Shown here: positions 44,295 to 55,688 of the stretch, one piece after another
Numbering within the stretch: position 1 is the stretch's first letter
Layout of the letters: each line of letters starts with the position of its first letter
Notes under the pieces: generated by a model
Database searches by the model: none
What the model saw: the letters and a program-made list of their open reading frames with translations, nothing else
Told to the model about the DNA's origin: nothing
NCBI GenBank assembly: GCA_008477525.1
Contig: SPDT01000005.1
Span: forward strand, 5,022,001-5,086,000
Direction: 5' to 3'
Length of the DNA: 64,000 nt
From: Hypomyces perniciosus
Taxonomy: Eukaryota; Ascomycota; Sordariomycetes; Hypocreales; Hypocreaceae
Position numbers and translations under genes: made by a program

Positions 44295-45140
44295 GGTGAA
44301 GATGTGAGCACAGGACTATATATAAAGTTTGAAAGCATTAAACGGAGCTGAAGTAGCTCTGAAATACAGGATCAAATGGATTCGCAGTTATAAATACAAG
44401 TAGTGTGAATACAGCAGGCTAGCATGTATTAGGTAGTACGAAGAAAGAAAATAAAATGAGAGTGCAAATCCAGAATAAAGACCTGGAGGCTGGAGGCTGG
44501 AGACTGGAGGCTGGAGACTGGAGACTGGAGACTGGAGGTCAGGGTGAACCGGGTCCCCCAGGTAGGGATTAAAGCCCGGGATCATAGACGGAACGGCAGC
44601 GGAAGCTTGCGGGGAACCCGTTTTGCGGGGAAACAGACCGAGGCATGTTGGGCTTCATTAATATTACTACGGCAGAGTAGTATGCCAAGATGTGATCATA
44701 CTACCTATTATTACTTCGTATCTGCAAACCAAGGCGACAATCTGGATCAATATTCATATCGTCGGTGTGTACTCCGTACTCGTACTTCGTAAAATAGTGG
44801 ATAATCTCGTCTGCAAGGGTAGGTAAAATCTGTCTCAGACAGAACGCATCTCTTAGGTAGTCAATGGTCTTCAGTTGTCAAACCAGTCCATGGCGCAGAA
44901 GACACCATCTTTCAATCCTAGTGGTTCGGGAAAAAGTTCTTGTGAATTTACCCGCTTCCCTTGCTTTGACCATGCTTTCATTCCATACAACGTTAGATAC
45001 TACCAATAACCATCATGACTCCTACGTCTAACATGTGATGCATATAATACAGTGCTGAGCGCTAGCAAGTCTAAGCCAACCGTGGCCCAGTGAAACCAAT
45101 ACAACTTGAATCATCGTTGCTCGTATCCTTTGTGTATATC
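44295..45140. other. Intergenic region with minisatellite and nonamers
   Basis: Holds the promoter of the nitronate monooxygenase gene, the 7-bp minisatellite listed separately, and nonamers at 44712, 44770 and 44783. No gene is supported. Confidence 0.55.
44483..44538. repeat. Minisatellite, eight units of CTGGAGR
   Basis: Eight head-to-tail copies of the 7-mer CTGGAGG or CTGGAGA fill exactly 56 bp with no interruption. The last base alternates irregularly between G and A. Confidence 0.95.
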
Positions 45141-46451
45141 TCACTCAAAGTTTGGTAGTCGCGCAGGAACGAATACCTCCCTAGACGACTTTGTGTCGTT
45201 TGTCCTACTCGACAAATGATGACCAGACAGTCCAGAATCTTCAGGGTCGTGGTCATCATCGTCGTCGTCGTCGCTATCAGACTCCAAATGAATTTCATGT
45301 GGCTCTTCAGGATGATAGCTCTCATCCGCTGCCGACTCTAGCGGCTTCGGCTCTGTTACGAGCTGCAATCGCCCCTGAATTTGCAGGCCCCTTTCGAATG
45401 CCAGTTTTGCCGCGACCTCTTTCTTTTTAGTCAATTCTTCATCCTCTTCACGCTCCAGACGCTCTTCCTCCATTTCCAGGTCTTCCAGTGACGGTAAGTT
45501 TTCAGCGTCTGGTGTTGGAGGTATGGATAATGACCCACGTCGACTTGGCCCAAGAGAGTCCCTGGACGCGATTGACCCAAGTGTTGTCCTTGAGACTGTT
45601 CTTGAGGCTGAGAAACCATCAGCCGGTCGCTTTCCTTTGCTGCTCCGAGTTTTTCCACTCTTGCTGCTCCGGTCATCTTTCCGGACCATATCGTAGGTTA
45701 CTTCATCGTCAAGTGGTATGGCATCTTCCTCTCCTTCGCCATCACTTGGAAACAGATCTCCCCGAGATCGGAACGAATCCGACGTGTCGCCTGATCCTGT
45801 AGTGCCACTACGCTTCCGAGAACGGGACACGCGCAACTCGTCATAATCCGAGCCGCTATCTGATCCCAACAGCAGCTCTGATTCAGCATTCCCTTGCCTT
45901 TTTGCCCCAGGATGATCCTGCAGATCCGCTGCACTGGGTTTGTATCGCAACGTGCCGCCCACCCTCCATGGCAGTTTGCTCAAAAAGCCGATGGGTTGCG
46001 TGCTGGGGATGATTGTCGGGTCCTCCTCGTTGGTCTTCCTCCTAGCCCCTCTGGTGCCATAGCTCATACCTCGCTTTCTGCGCGGCTGTTCGACCGTTTC
46101 ACCTCGCCTATGGCTTCCAGAACCTGCTAGGAGTCGGTCCCAATCCTCCCCTCCCCAGTTTCCCAGTAACCCGCCGTTCTCCTCTTCCCTGTCCCAATCA
46201 TCGTAGAAGTTGAAGCTGTACTCTGTCCTCTCACGAGCGCGCTCTCGCTGCCGCCGCAAGCGCTCTTCCGGATCGCCCAGGCAAAACGTCGTGCAATGCT
46301 CAATGGAGTCTCTTATGGACCCCAGGCATGGATTGATGTAGTTATGTTGGAACGTCCAAATACCGGCCGCGGCATTCTCAGTCACGGCTTCGGCATCGTG
46401 AGTTATCTGATTCCAGCGCTGGCGAAGGCGCGGATCCTCCAGGAAAGCCAT
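45141..46451 (-). CDS. Conserved-looking disordered protein, function unknown
   Basis: A 436-residue single-exon frame. The N-terminal 70 residues are ordered and helical (EDPRLRQRWNQITHDAEAV, then a short Cys-containing stretch INPCLGSIRDSIEHCTTFCL). Arg/Glu repeats (RLRRQRERARERTE) follow, then NFYDDWDREEENGGLLGNWG and a Trp/Gly-rich motif (GGEDWDRLLAGSG). The remainder is Ser/Asp-rich and disordered, with an aspartate run (SDSDDDDDDDHDPEDS) and a coiled Glu/Arg stretch at about 325-350. The pattern of a conserved head and phospho-acceptor-rich tail resembles a regulatory or trafficking adaptor, but I do not recognise the family. Confidence 0.7.
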   Translation of the reverse strand: MAFLEDPRLRQRWNQITHDAEAVTENAAAGIWTFQHNYINPCLGSIRDSIEHCTTFCLGDPEERLRRQRERARERTEYSFNFYDDWDREEENGGLLGNWGGEDWDRLLAGSGSHRRGETVEQPRRKRGMSYGTRGARRKTNEEDPTIIPSTQPIGFLSKLPWRVGGTLRYKPSAADLQDHPGAKRQGNAESELLLGSDSGSDYDELRVSRSRKRSGTTGSGDTSDSFRSRGDLFPSDGEGEEDAIPLDDEVTYDMVRKDDRSSKSGKTRSSKGKRPADGFSASRTVSRTTLGSIASRDSLGPSRRGSLSIPPTPDAENLPSLEDLEMEEERLEREEDEELTKKKEVAAKLAFERGLQIQGRLQLVTEPKPLESAADESYHPEEPHEIHLESDSDDDDDDDHDPEDSGLSGHHLSSRTNDTKSSREVFVPARLPNFE

Positions 46452-47606
46452 TGCGGCTGTTGGTCGGGGAGAGTTCTGGTATCGAGGTGGCGGATTTGGC
46501 TTGTGACGTCGCAGACATGAACCGCACTGGGGTGGATGGCTCGGAGGTCAAGCGACGGGGAGCAGGGAGGTGGCTCAGTGGTCCATAATCGCGAGGTTTG
46601 TCGTGATGATGCGCAAAAAGGTCGCGCAGTCTCCGTAGTCGTCGCGCCTGTCGAAATTGACGGCTATGTACGGAGTATGTATGTCTTGGGAGAGATGAGG
46701 CAGTGTGGTTTGCAGGAATTATGGTTGTAGGCTTGGAGGCTTGGTTGGGTACAGTACTCCGTACAGCCTCGATAGAGGAGTAGCCGCACTGTAGAATGGT
46801 GGTGGCACGTGCGAACTACTATGGCGAAAGCGACTCTATTACTAGCTCAGGGTGGTTGGGAAGGATTCCGGCTGGTTTCGAAATATGCACGTAATTAATT
46901 GTCGCCTCAATCTGAATAAGAACGGAAACTACGAAGTAGATGAGCTTAAGAGGTCGATGGCATGAACTATTATTGCTGATTTGAATGGGGAAAGTTACCC
47001 TCCCCGAAAGCTATGCCACGCAGGCATGCATCTTGGTGATATTAGATAAGTTGTACGGAGTACTGATAATGTACGTGCATGTGTCGCACGGTTTGTGGCG
47101 TTTCTGGGCGGGCTGGGGCTCTCAATTGTAGGTAGCACCTATGGGGTATTGTTAGTAGTTGGAGAAGTCAGTTTATCCGTGGATATCTATATCCCGAAAT
47201 GCAGGCTGTCGAGGAATATTCCCGTAGTAAGATTAGCGACCATATCCCGGCCTTCTGGCTCTTTACGACATCCATAGCAGTATGACTTCTAGGTGCGCGG
47301 CAGATGAGAAAATTGAACGGCCTTCAAAAGATGAGTGAGGCAACCCTCTACTTCGTAGCTACCAATGACCCTCCACCCCACACAACATGACGTTAACTTA
47401 GTAGCATATGATTCATCACAATACTATGTACACACAATTCTCTTGGGCAAATCTTCTCTGGGCATGCGGGGAAGACTTCAGTCACAATATCCATCGATGC
47501 AACATAAATTCATAACAGACAGGCCATCAAATAAAATTATTCATGCATAATAGAAAAAATAGACGGGTATCTACTTCGTATAAGTAACAGACTCTCTCTG
47601 CGTTGT
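46452..47606. other. Intergenic region rich in TACTYCGTA nonamers
   Basis: Contains nonamer copies at 46669, 46755, 46930, 47054, 47349 and 47572, the densest set in the window, with no supported gene. Confidence 0.55.
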
Positions 47607-47910
47607 TCATGTCCGTGGAGTTCTCATGTTTGCCAGCACTCTCGCCAACAACTGCTCCCGGGTATCACTCTCCTGAGGGAACAGATTCCTCTGATAATCC
47701 GCGTCAGTGAGAATCTCCAGAGCCAATGAAGAGTTAAATGGTAAGGAAAAAAAATCTTACCGCGGCCAACCACCTGCGCATTTCCTCCCTTGTCCAGTTT
47801 TCCGGGTTTCCTTTCGGGTCCGGGCCTGCTGGAAAGATCTCGCCGCCCAAGATTGCCCAAGCTGCAGCGGCGACTACTGCACCACCAAAAGCTGTTCCTC
47901 GAGTTGGCAT
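47607..47910 (-). CDS. 77-residue membrane-anchored Ish1-repeat miniprotein
   Basis: Exons 47761-47910 and 47607-47690; intron 47691-47760 (GTAAGA, branch CTGAC, acceptor TATCAG, 70 bp). The joined frame encodes 77 residues. Residues 1 to about 24 are small and hydrophobic (TAFGGAVVAAAAWAILGGEI), fitting one membrane anchor. The rest (WTREEMRRWLAARNL followed by REQLLARVLANMR) resembles a single Ish1/Msc1 repeat, which occurs in tandem in nuclear-envelope and stress proteins. The gene is too short and split to be seen as one open frame. It is divergent from eL38, 579 bp away. Confidence 0.7.
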
Positions 47911-48489
47911 AATATCCTGTTAATCATGAGGAGATGTATACGGACCGAGTAACATATTCTACTTCAAGTTAGAGCTGATATGGAATAGAGCATTCTTTTT
48001 TTCTTTCTTATGTCAAAAGCTAGAAGAAGTAGGTGGCGAGCCTGTACTCACCTTGGACTTCATTGCATTATCAAGTGGCGTCGGCATTTTGATAAGGTCC
48101 ACTGCTGCTTCGCTATTGTTCAATAGATTGTGGAAATGAATAGACAAATATAGAAAAGATATTAAGAAGGACACCGATTATATATACAATTTCTGATAGA
48201 ACGTCTAACCTCTGTTCATGAGATGTGTTCTGATTCACAGCCTCTCAAAGCTGACGACTCATCAGCACATGTACGAGTACACGGTGAGGGGTGGCGCCAC
48301 CCGGAACTAGCCACACATAGATATATATGTGGCTGGTGACCTGCACTAACCTTCTTGGCCCGTGCGTCCCGCCCCGCGAAGCGGCAGCGCACAAAAATAA
48401 TTTGATGCAAAAACCACCAGCTCGCATCGCAAATTCGTACTCCGTCGTCCAAGAACCCGTCTCACAGAGTCGATCCAAATACCGCCAAA
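47911..48489. other. Divergent promoter region of the Ish1 miniprotein and eL38 genes
   Basis: No coding evidence was found. Both genes start outward from this 579-bp segment, so it should hold two promoters. Confidence 0.5.
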
Positions 48490-48949
48490 ATGCCTAAGGA
48501 GGTCGCTGATATCAAGAAGGTACGGAATTCACGTTAGAAGGAGAAGATTGATTGCCGCAAATGCTGACATTCTCATCCGCAGTTCATCGAGATCTGCCGT
48601 CGGAAGGACGCTTCCTGTACGTATTTCGAAATAGCAGTCTATCGGAGGGGGGAGCTTCGATAAGATGGAAGAGTTTTCGTTCTGACAATCGTTATTTTAC
48701 AGCCGCGCGGATCAAGAAGAACAAGAAGGCCCAGAACATCAAGTTCAAGGTCCGATGCCAGAAGCACCTCTACACCCTGGTGCTCAAGGACACCGATAAG
48801 GCCGAGAAGTTGAAGCAGAGCCTGCCTCCCAGTATGCGCCAGCCCTCTCCTCCCAGCGACCAGACCTGAACGCAAAGATCCGAGAACAGAGAGTAACTAA
48901 CGGCATCTATCTAGCCCTGACAATCACGGAGGTCCCCAAGAAGAACTAA
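48490..48949 (+). CDS. 60S ribosomal protein eL38
   Basis: Four exons: 48490-48519, 48583-48616, 48703-48831 and 48915-48949. The three introns are 63-86 bp, and the product is 75 residues. The translation [20 protein letters not shown] continues with [20 protein letters not shown] and [20 protein letters not shown] and ends [10 protein letters not shown]. This is the complete eL38 family pattern. It is a small basic protein of the cytosolic large subunit. Many introns in a very short gene are usual for fungal ribosomal protein genes. Confidence 0.96.
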
Positions 48950-49172
48950 GCATAAGGCGGCGGCGGTAAAATGGAGGATAGCTTTTCGGCGTGGGAAGGG
49001 TTTACATGCACCAATGGGCGTCTCGGGATACCTTGCATTTCATGTGCTCAGAACGCGCAAGCTCGGATAGAGCTCAAGAGAACGATTTGAGACACACAAG
49101 CAAATCCGCACCGTACCATGAATCCCGATATGTGTGATCTGGAGCAGGGAATCATTGCTGGTGGCCACCTAT

Positions 49173-49805
49173 TTACACCGTGTGCCTAAAGCGACGAAAA
49201 TCCTTCTTGTCGGACAGACTCATCAATATCTTCAGCCGCTCCTTCGGGATATCATCACTCCAGAATACAACTAAATCCTCCTCATCGCCCGATTTTTCGA
49301 TTCTCCATCCTGCCCACACACTCTTATCCAGCCCTTCCTTGCGCAGCCCGTCTTCCAAGGCTGTATACTCGCGTTGTAGTGCTTCTCTTTGATCTTCATT
49401 AACCGATATGCGGCAGGCGTTGAAACCATCGTGGTCATCTTTGTGAACAAAGGCCTCTCGCATCTGCGGCCTTCTCCCTGCTGGTTCCATGTGGAATAAT
49501 ATGACGGAATTGCAGCCCGGGGCAATGAATGGACTTAGTCTGCCATTGGCAAGCTGATTATCTCCAGTCTGAAGCCATTCGCCGTGTGCCTCCGGGGTAT
49601 CCCACGGCGCCATGATGAGCAGAGACGGAGGATCAGCAACCTGGATGTACATGGTGCTCAGATTGACGTCGGGCTCCAGATTGTACGGATAATTCTGGCG
49701 GACCCATGCATCCTGGATCTCCTGGCACTCCATAAGGACCTCAAGAAACTCGAGCTCATCGTAGTTGCCCCTCAACTTGATGATGGCGAGCTCAGTGACA
49801 GGCAT
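49173..49805 (-). CDS. ABM-like (dimeric alpha/beta barrel) protein
   Basis: A 210-residue intronless frame. The layout suggests two ferredoxin-like halves. The first holds TELAIIKLRGNYDELEFLEV and SLLIMAPWDTPEAHGEWLQT; the second holds FNACRISVNEDQREALQREY and VVFWSDDIPKERLKILMSL. Such small fungal proteins belong to the antibiotic-biosynthesis-monooxygenase-like superfamily, often without proven enzyme activity. No signal peptide. Function unknown; assignment is by fold pattern only. Confidence 0.65.
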   Translation of the reverse strand: MPVTELAIIKLRGNYDELEFLEVLMECQEIQDAWVRQNYPYNLEPDVNLSTMYIQVADPPSLLIMAPWDTPEAHGEWLQTGDNQLANGRLSPFIAPGCNSVILFHMEPAGRRPQMREAFVHKDDHDGFNACRISVNEDQREALQREYTALEDGLRKEGLDKSVWAGWRIEKSGDEEDLVVFWSDDIPKERLKILMSLSDKKDFRRFRHTV

Positions 49806-52247
49806 GGCGAAGATGGCTGCGGCGTACTGTTTGCGCGGAGGCGAAGGATTGGGGTACCATGTAGAGGTTACGATTTACGTGCAATCCCCCAAGAACACAG
49901 TGCGGGACGAAGAGCACTTTTGTACAAAGTACATTGAGCTGTTGCCATTAGGCAATGGGGTGCATTCGCAATTTGGGAATTGGCAGTACAGGCAGCTAGC
50001 AGTGACGTTGCTGCTAGCAAAGGGTCTCCGCGGGGGGTTACTTGAGAATCATCTGATGATGATTGCGTGTTATGGGTGCCTCAGATTCCAGATCCCTACT
50101 TAGGCAGTTGAGGTATTGAACTATAAGTTTCTAAGAAAGACATGTTCGAGGTGATTGATTTGGCGCTATAACCCTCAGCTGCTCTGAAAGTTGTTTGGGC
50201 GTGTGTGAGAAGACTTGGATGAGGTTTGTGTGTCGTCATCACCCCGCCCTTTGAGTGTTGAGAAACGACAATGCTGTAAGACGTCACGGAAGACGGAAAT
50301 ATTAGATGGACCGAGACTACGAAGTGCTTCGTACATGTCGTTTATTCGTAGCCTCGCTCCCTTTGACATATCGGTTTCGGGAACAAGATCTATACTTGTA
50401 GGTCGTATGATTCTGCAGCTGAAGTCTGGCTCCGCGGCTGTTTCCGAAGAGTCTCGGGAGCAACATCTCGTCGGGTCTCGGGATCCGGGCTTGTCTGCCG
50501 GGAATGTGGAAAAGAAAAATGACTCTGTTTGGGCGTCAATGCATTTTGGTGCAACCGAACATGTTGCGTTGGGTAGTTGTACAACCTGGCTACGAAGTAG
50601 TCATGCTTGATATCGCTTGGATTAGTATGGATTATATGCAGACTCCATATAATCCACATGCACCATTATGATGATGAAGACGATACAAACCAGGTAGATT
50701 CATTCACCAGCTCGAGAGAAATTGAGTTAATGTCAAGAATAAATAAAAATTAAAACAAAATATTTGATAGACACTGGAGTAGATCTATATACATAAAATA
50801 ATAAATACGTAGTACCATACTCTCGATATGAATCATGGTGATCCATTTATTAATAGTACTACATATTCATATTGTTCAGGATTTTCTCGTGTTGGACGTT
50901 GTTCTCCCAGCGCCCAGCCCAATCCTCCAAGTGCTTACAGCGAGCAATCTTACTGGACCCCGTGACCACAAGTTTCCAGACACCATCCTGGGCATCGGAG
51001 CCGGCGCCGGAACGCTGCAGCAGGCGTCTGCAGCTTGATCAAGGATCCAAGGCTAAGGAGTTCGCCCCCTTGCCCATCTCAACGTGGCGGATGGAGCCGA
51101 TGACACCCCTTCGATCGTCTCTCTTTGGCGAAGGCTGACCGACGTCGCAGGCCGGCGTCCGTGACGGTTTTTGTGTGACAACGCCGAGAAAGCCATAGAA
51201 TGCGGATGTTGGAACTGTATTGCCAAATTGGTCGGCGTGTGTTGATCGACTCAGCAAGCCGCCACTTCTCTATATGTACTCCGTAAGGAGGGAGATAACA
51301 TCGGGAAACGTTGAAGATTCATTGGACGGGTCGGGAGCTAGATTGTGATAACTCTGTCAAACATTAGAACGCTCTACGAGTACGAATACGCAAATGCATC
51401 AAAGTGAAGACCCTTCTCAGCGCGCGCCACCATTCCCATCTCTAATTGGCGCCTCATTATTGGGCACCCACCATAACCATCGTCTGCCAATGCAGCCATT
51501 TCGAGCGAGCAAGGGTCTTATTAAGCTAGTCTCCGCAGACAGTCCTTTTTTCCCGGGCAATCCATCATCATCGTCGCAGTAACAGTAATATCGTGTTCGA
51601 CAATTGGGGAGAGACACGCAGGCAGTCGGGCGCGACGACGCACATCATCCTCCATTCCCTGTTGCATATACTTACACCTGCTATTATGTACTACCAGTAA
51701 CAGAGTAATAATACATACACACATACGGAGTATATGTAGTACAGACCAATCAATCATCATCTCTCCCTCCCTTGCTTTGATCAAACCGAAAGAAGGAGTG
51801 CGGGGAAGCTTTCTTTTTTCTTCTTTAGTTGTTCTGAACCGTCTGCTTCCTTTTCCTGGAATTTGGGGCCTTTTTAACTCCCGGTATTCTTTACCCTTTG
51901 CCCTGTACGAGTACTCCGTACTCCGTACGTGCGAAGTACATAGGCCGGTCATCTCCCACCACCTCCTGACCAACAAACCCCGGACAGGACATTATTTTAT
52001 TACCTACCTACCTACCAAGTACGAGTACTACTCCGTAATAATATTACAACTCCAACGCTTGGCGTGCTCTACTCTTTTACTACTCTTTCATTCTACACAA
52101 ACGACAAACGAGCACAGCATTTCGCATACATCGACCGCAGCGCAGAAAACTAGTACGGTACGTGGTGTTCAGACGCCAAAAAGCTGTCGTGACTACTCTG
52201 TAGAGCTCGCACGACCACCACAATCCCAACACCCACGCGATTCGTTG
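49806..52247. other. 2.4-kb intergenic region, long leader of mevalonate kinase
   Basis: No gene is supported. The nonamer occurs at 50591, 51277, 51724, 51912, 51919 (overlapping the last) and 52029. CT-rich and CCTA-repeat sequence near 51990-52015 lies upstream of the mevalonate kinase start, where the frame is open back to 51777 without domain content. The transcript probably begins between 51.8 and 52.1 kb. Confidence 0.5.
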
Positions 52248-53810
52248 ATGGCGGTCCGAGATCCCCAAATGCTTAATGGTACCGACGCCATTCGCGGTTC
52301 CAGCAATGGAACTGTATCCTTCAGCAGCAGTGCCCACGGGCCGTTGGAGCATCGTATCAGGGCGCAGCGCAAGCAGTCCAGCCCTCTGGCGCCTCCTTTC
52401 ATGATCTCTGCGCCGGGCAAGGTTATTGTGTTTGGCGAACACTCGGTTGTTCATGGCAAGGTATGCAGTCGACCTTGAACAAATCTGTCGTCACCCAATG
52501 GCTAATGTTCGATGCGTGTCCTCTAGGCTGCCATAGCTGCTGCAATCTCGCTCCGATCGTACCTCCACGTCACGACCCTGTCCAAGTCGAGGCGTACAGT
52601 GTCGCTTCGCTTCCCCGACATTGACCTGGTGTATAGCTGGAACATTGACGATCTTCCCTGGGAGACCTTCCAGAAGCCGGGGAAGAAGAAGTCATATTAC
52701 TCTCTCGTCACCGAACTCGACCCCGATCTCGTTGATGTCCTACAGCCACACATTACAACCGTCTCTCCAAACCAACCCGAGGAGATTCGCAGGGTTCACC
52801 AAAACACCGTCTTTGCCTTCCTCTATCTCTTCCTGTCCCTTGGATCACCATCCTTCCCGGGATGTCTCTACACCCTCCGATCTACGATTCCTATAGGCGC
52901 TGGCCTGGGCAGCAGCGCCTCGATTTCTGTCTGCCTTTCCGCTGCCCTCCTCGTCCAAGTGCGGACACTCTCTGGGCCACATCCCGATCAGCCCCCGGAG
53001 GAGGCACGTCTCCAAGTTGAACGCATCAACCGTTGGGCTTTCGTCGCTGAGATGTGCATCCATGGAAACCCTTCCGGAGTCGACAACACCGTTGCGACAC
53101 AGGGTAAGGCTGTAGTGTTCCAGAGGACAGATTACTCCAAGCCACCAGTGGTTCGCCCGTTATGGGACTTCCCCGAACTCCCGTTCCTGCTGGTCGATAC
53201 GAAGCAGGCCAAGTCTACTGCGCACGAAGTGGCCAAAGTCGGAAAACTCAAGGCGACTCATCCCAAGCTGGTTGAAACCATCCTTGACGCTATGGACACT
53301 GTCACCAATACGGCCGCCGAACTGATCTCTGGCGACGACTTTGACGAAAAAGAGGAGGACAGTTTGAGAAAGGTTGGCGAGCTGATGACTATCAACCACG
53401 GACTCCTCAACTCTTTGGGCGTATCGCATCCGAGATTGGAAAGGGTGCGTGAATTGGTGGATCATGAGGACATTGGCTGGACGAAGCTCACCGGCGCTGG
53501 CGGCGGTGGCTGTTCTATTACTCTGCTGAGACCAGGTGTGCCAAAGGAGAAGCTCGTTAAGCTCGAGAACAGGCTCCAAAGTGAAAACTATGAGAAGTTC
53601 GAGACCACTCTTGGCGGTGATGGCGTTGGCGTGCTATGGCCTGCTGTGCTAAAGAACGGTACCGAAGAAGACGAGGAGGGAGGCATGGAGATTGACGTGG
53701 ACAAATTCCTCAATGCTAGGGGCACTGAAGGTGTTGAGAAACTTGTTGGCGTCCATGGCGATGGCGGGGAAAGAGAAGGCTGGAAGTTCTGGCGTGTCGA
53801 GAGTCGGTAG
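52248..53810 (+). CDS. ERG12: Mevalonate kinase
   Basis: Exons 52248-52460 and 52527-53810; intron 52461-52526 (GTATGC...TCTAG). The product is 498 residues. It phosphorylates mevalonate with ATP, early in isoprenoid and ergosterol synthesis. GHMP-kinase motifs are clear: APGKVIVFGEHSVVHGK just before the intron, PIGAGLGSSASISVCLSAAL (ATP loop), EMCIHGNPSGVDNTVAT and KLTGAGGGGCSITLL near the C-terminus. The first 50 residues are a disordered extension absent from yeast Erg12; translation could start at an internal Met. An acidic insert (EEDEEGGMEIDVD) lies near residue 455. Cytosolic. Confidence 0.95.
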
Positions 53811-54704
53811 AGCTGCTATACCTACAGGGGAGAAGCTGTACAATATTTTCGGGCGTTTATTATCGTGGTTTGCGGCGATCAGGTCTTTCTTCTAAGTGGT
53901 TGGAGGATAACGGGTTCGGGGAGTACAAATGGGCTTTGGTGATTTGTTTTGGCGTTTAGAAATTGCGGCTGCTTCGAAAACAATAATTAATACAGAGAAT
54001 AAAATAGAACAAATAATATGTGATACTCTGCATGGGGCCTATTTAAGCTGTATCTAGGTAAACTGATAGAAAGTAGTAGTAGTAGTAGTAGTAGTAGCTT
54101 TGCCTGTTGATCTAAAGCCATTTGCGAGGACTAACGACCATGCACTCCGTACAGACATGCAACATAGACTCAAGGTATCACATTTATAGTTGAAGAACAT
54201 CCTACAAAGGCTGTCCGCGCTTGCTCCTATAGCAGAGAGCTTCCATCATCTCCCAATAAATTCATCTCCTGCTTCAGCTCAACAACAGCATTATCCAGCT
54301 GAAGAGGCGAGGGAGAAGCTTTCAATCTTCAAGCTTCTACTCACTTGGTCATCCCTAATTCTACATGCAGGAGCGATGAGTCAGCGTCTTGCGCTCGACA
54401 TAGAAGCCATGGAAGTCGTTGCTCAACTTCCAGACACTTAGGCAGGATGCTGCTTAAGAAGTAATTGCCCCAGATAACATGACGTTTATGACTCTGAAGT
54501 TGCACAGATCTCATCAGGCACCATTTTTGCGTTGTTTATTGGGCTTCCCTTTGGGCAAACATAGCACCATAGGATATCACTTATCAAGCTCAACAAGCGT
54601 CACACCATCTTGTTGCACTCCTATCATCCAAATCCGCAAACAAGAGATCCTCTTGGCTTTTCCACCATATATCCTTCAAATCTGTCGTTTAAGAGCCTCC
54701 AAGA
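53811..54704. other. Intergenic region
   Basis: Holds the 3' flank of mevalonate kinase, the (AGT)n repeat and the upstream part of the RING-like gene. The 83-codon frame at 54190-54441 is not convincing. Confidence 0.5.
54072..54097. repeat. (AGT)n trinucleotide repeat
   Basis: About eight and a half AGT units in 26 bases, directly visible, downstream of mevalonate kinase. Confidence 0.95.
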
Positions 54705-55688
54705 ATGACGGAGCATAGAAGCTGCCACTACTGGAGACGCGATCCACCTGTATCCAGTTTCCAAAACCCTCCCCACTGCGTCACAACGAAGACGTGCGAC
54801 GGATGTGAGGCGCCCTTCGTTGACTCAGACGACTTGACAGTGCCGCCGGCGCGGTTCACGTTTCCTTGCGGGCATGTCTACTGCTACCTCTGTTTCGAAG
54901 GGTTTCAACTCCTCTCGATGGACAACCACAAAGCGATCTGCCTAGTCTGCGGCAACTGCGTCACGAGAGCGCTGAACAACCCCCCTTGTCTACACAATGT
55001 GCCTGTCTCGAACTTTCGGCAGAGCGACTTTGTTCCTGGGAAGAAACATGTTTCCCCCCCGGCGTATTTCCAGCGAGTGGGCCAGACGACGGACGAACAG
55101 TGTCAAAAGTGTAAATTGGTCACGAGGTTGCAGGAGTTGACTCGCCAGATCCAAGCCGAGGTGTCCTTGTGGCCATTTCCGGGGGAGATATACGCCTGCG
55201 TCGAGATTAATGGGTACATTATCCACGGGATGTTGAAGGAGCCGCTGGATGCACAGGTCGATCCGGTGGATGACACGGCGATACCTCGCGACGTGGAGGT
55301 GCTGAATCGCATTGCGAAGGAACTTGTCAGGATTCTGGATGACTCCCCCGTGGAGTACCATTTTGACCCTAAAGGAACCTTGTTTTTCTCCTTTCGCGCG
55401 AGGAAGCATAAGCCGTGGGCCGATAGGCTCATGCTGGCGGAAAAGGGGTTGCCGACCCATCTCGTGCCGCCGCCTGTCTTCCCCCAAGAGGGCGTTCCTA
55501 TGGTTCCGATGAGTTATGACAAAAGTATTCCCTTAACAAAGCCCCCGAAGGGTGTTCCAAAGGCCAGCCGCAAGGACAAGGCCAAAATGAATGCACCCAG
55601 GACTAATGTCCCGTTACTGCCTAAACCTCCAGCTCCTGAGACTGAGGGGTTAAGTGAAAAGGCTGCTGGGGAACGTCGTGCGGAATGA
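54705..55688 (+). CDS. RING-finger-like protein
   Basis: A 327-residue intronless frame. Cysteine/histidine ligands fit a RING-type zinc finger near residues 27-85: KTCDGCEAPF, then FPCGHVYCYLCFEGF, then AICLVCGNC. A further pair (QCQKCKLV) follows at about 132. The middle region is a mixed domain of about 110 residues (WPFPGEIYACVEINGYIIHG). The C-terminus is basic, Pro/Lys-rich and disordered. RING proteins usually act as E3 ubiquitin ligases. The spacing here is not canonical, so activity is uncertain. The first ATG (AAGAATGACG) is used as start. Confidence 0.7.
   Translation: MTEHRSCHYWRRDPPVSSFQNPPHCVTTKTCDGCEAPFVDSDDLTVPPARFTFPCGHVYCYLCFEGFQLLSMDNHKAICLVCGNCVTRALNNPPCLHNVPVSNFRQSDFVPGKKHVSPPAYFQRVGQTTDEQCQKCKLVTRLQELTRQIQAEVSLWPFPGEIYACVEINGYIIHGMLKEPLDAQVDPVDDTAIPRDVEVLNRIAKELVRILDDSPVEYHFDPKGTLFFSFRARKHKPWADRLMLAEKGLPTHLVPPPVFPQEGVPMVPMSYDKSIPLTKPPKGVPKASRKDKAKMNAPRTNVPLLPKPPAPETEGLSEKAAGERRAE

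Noticed and set aside
44712..44791. Clustered nonamers considered as a CRISPR-like or tandem array
   Set aside because: The spacing is irregular and the flanks differ; the copies are dispersed single motifs in a eukaryotic genome.
54190..54441. 83-codon plus-strand frame between mevalonate kinase and the RING-like gene
   Set aside because: No domain, hydrophobic core or splice evidence; the length is within chance for this composition.
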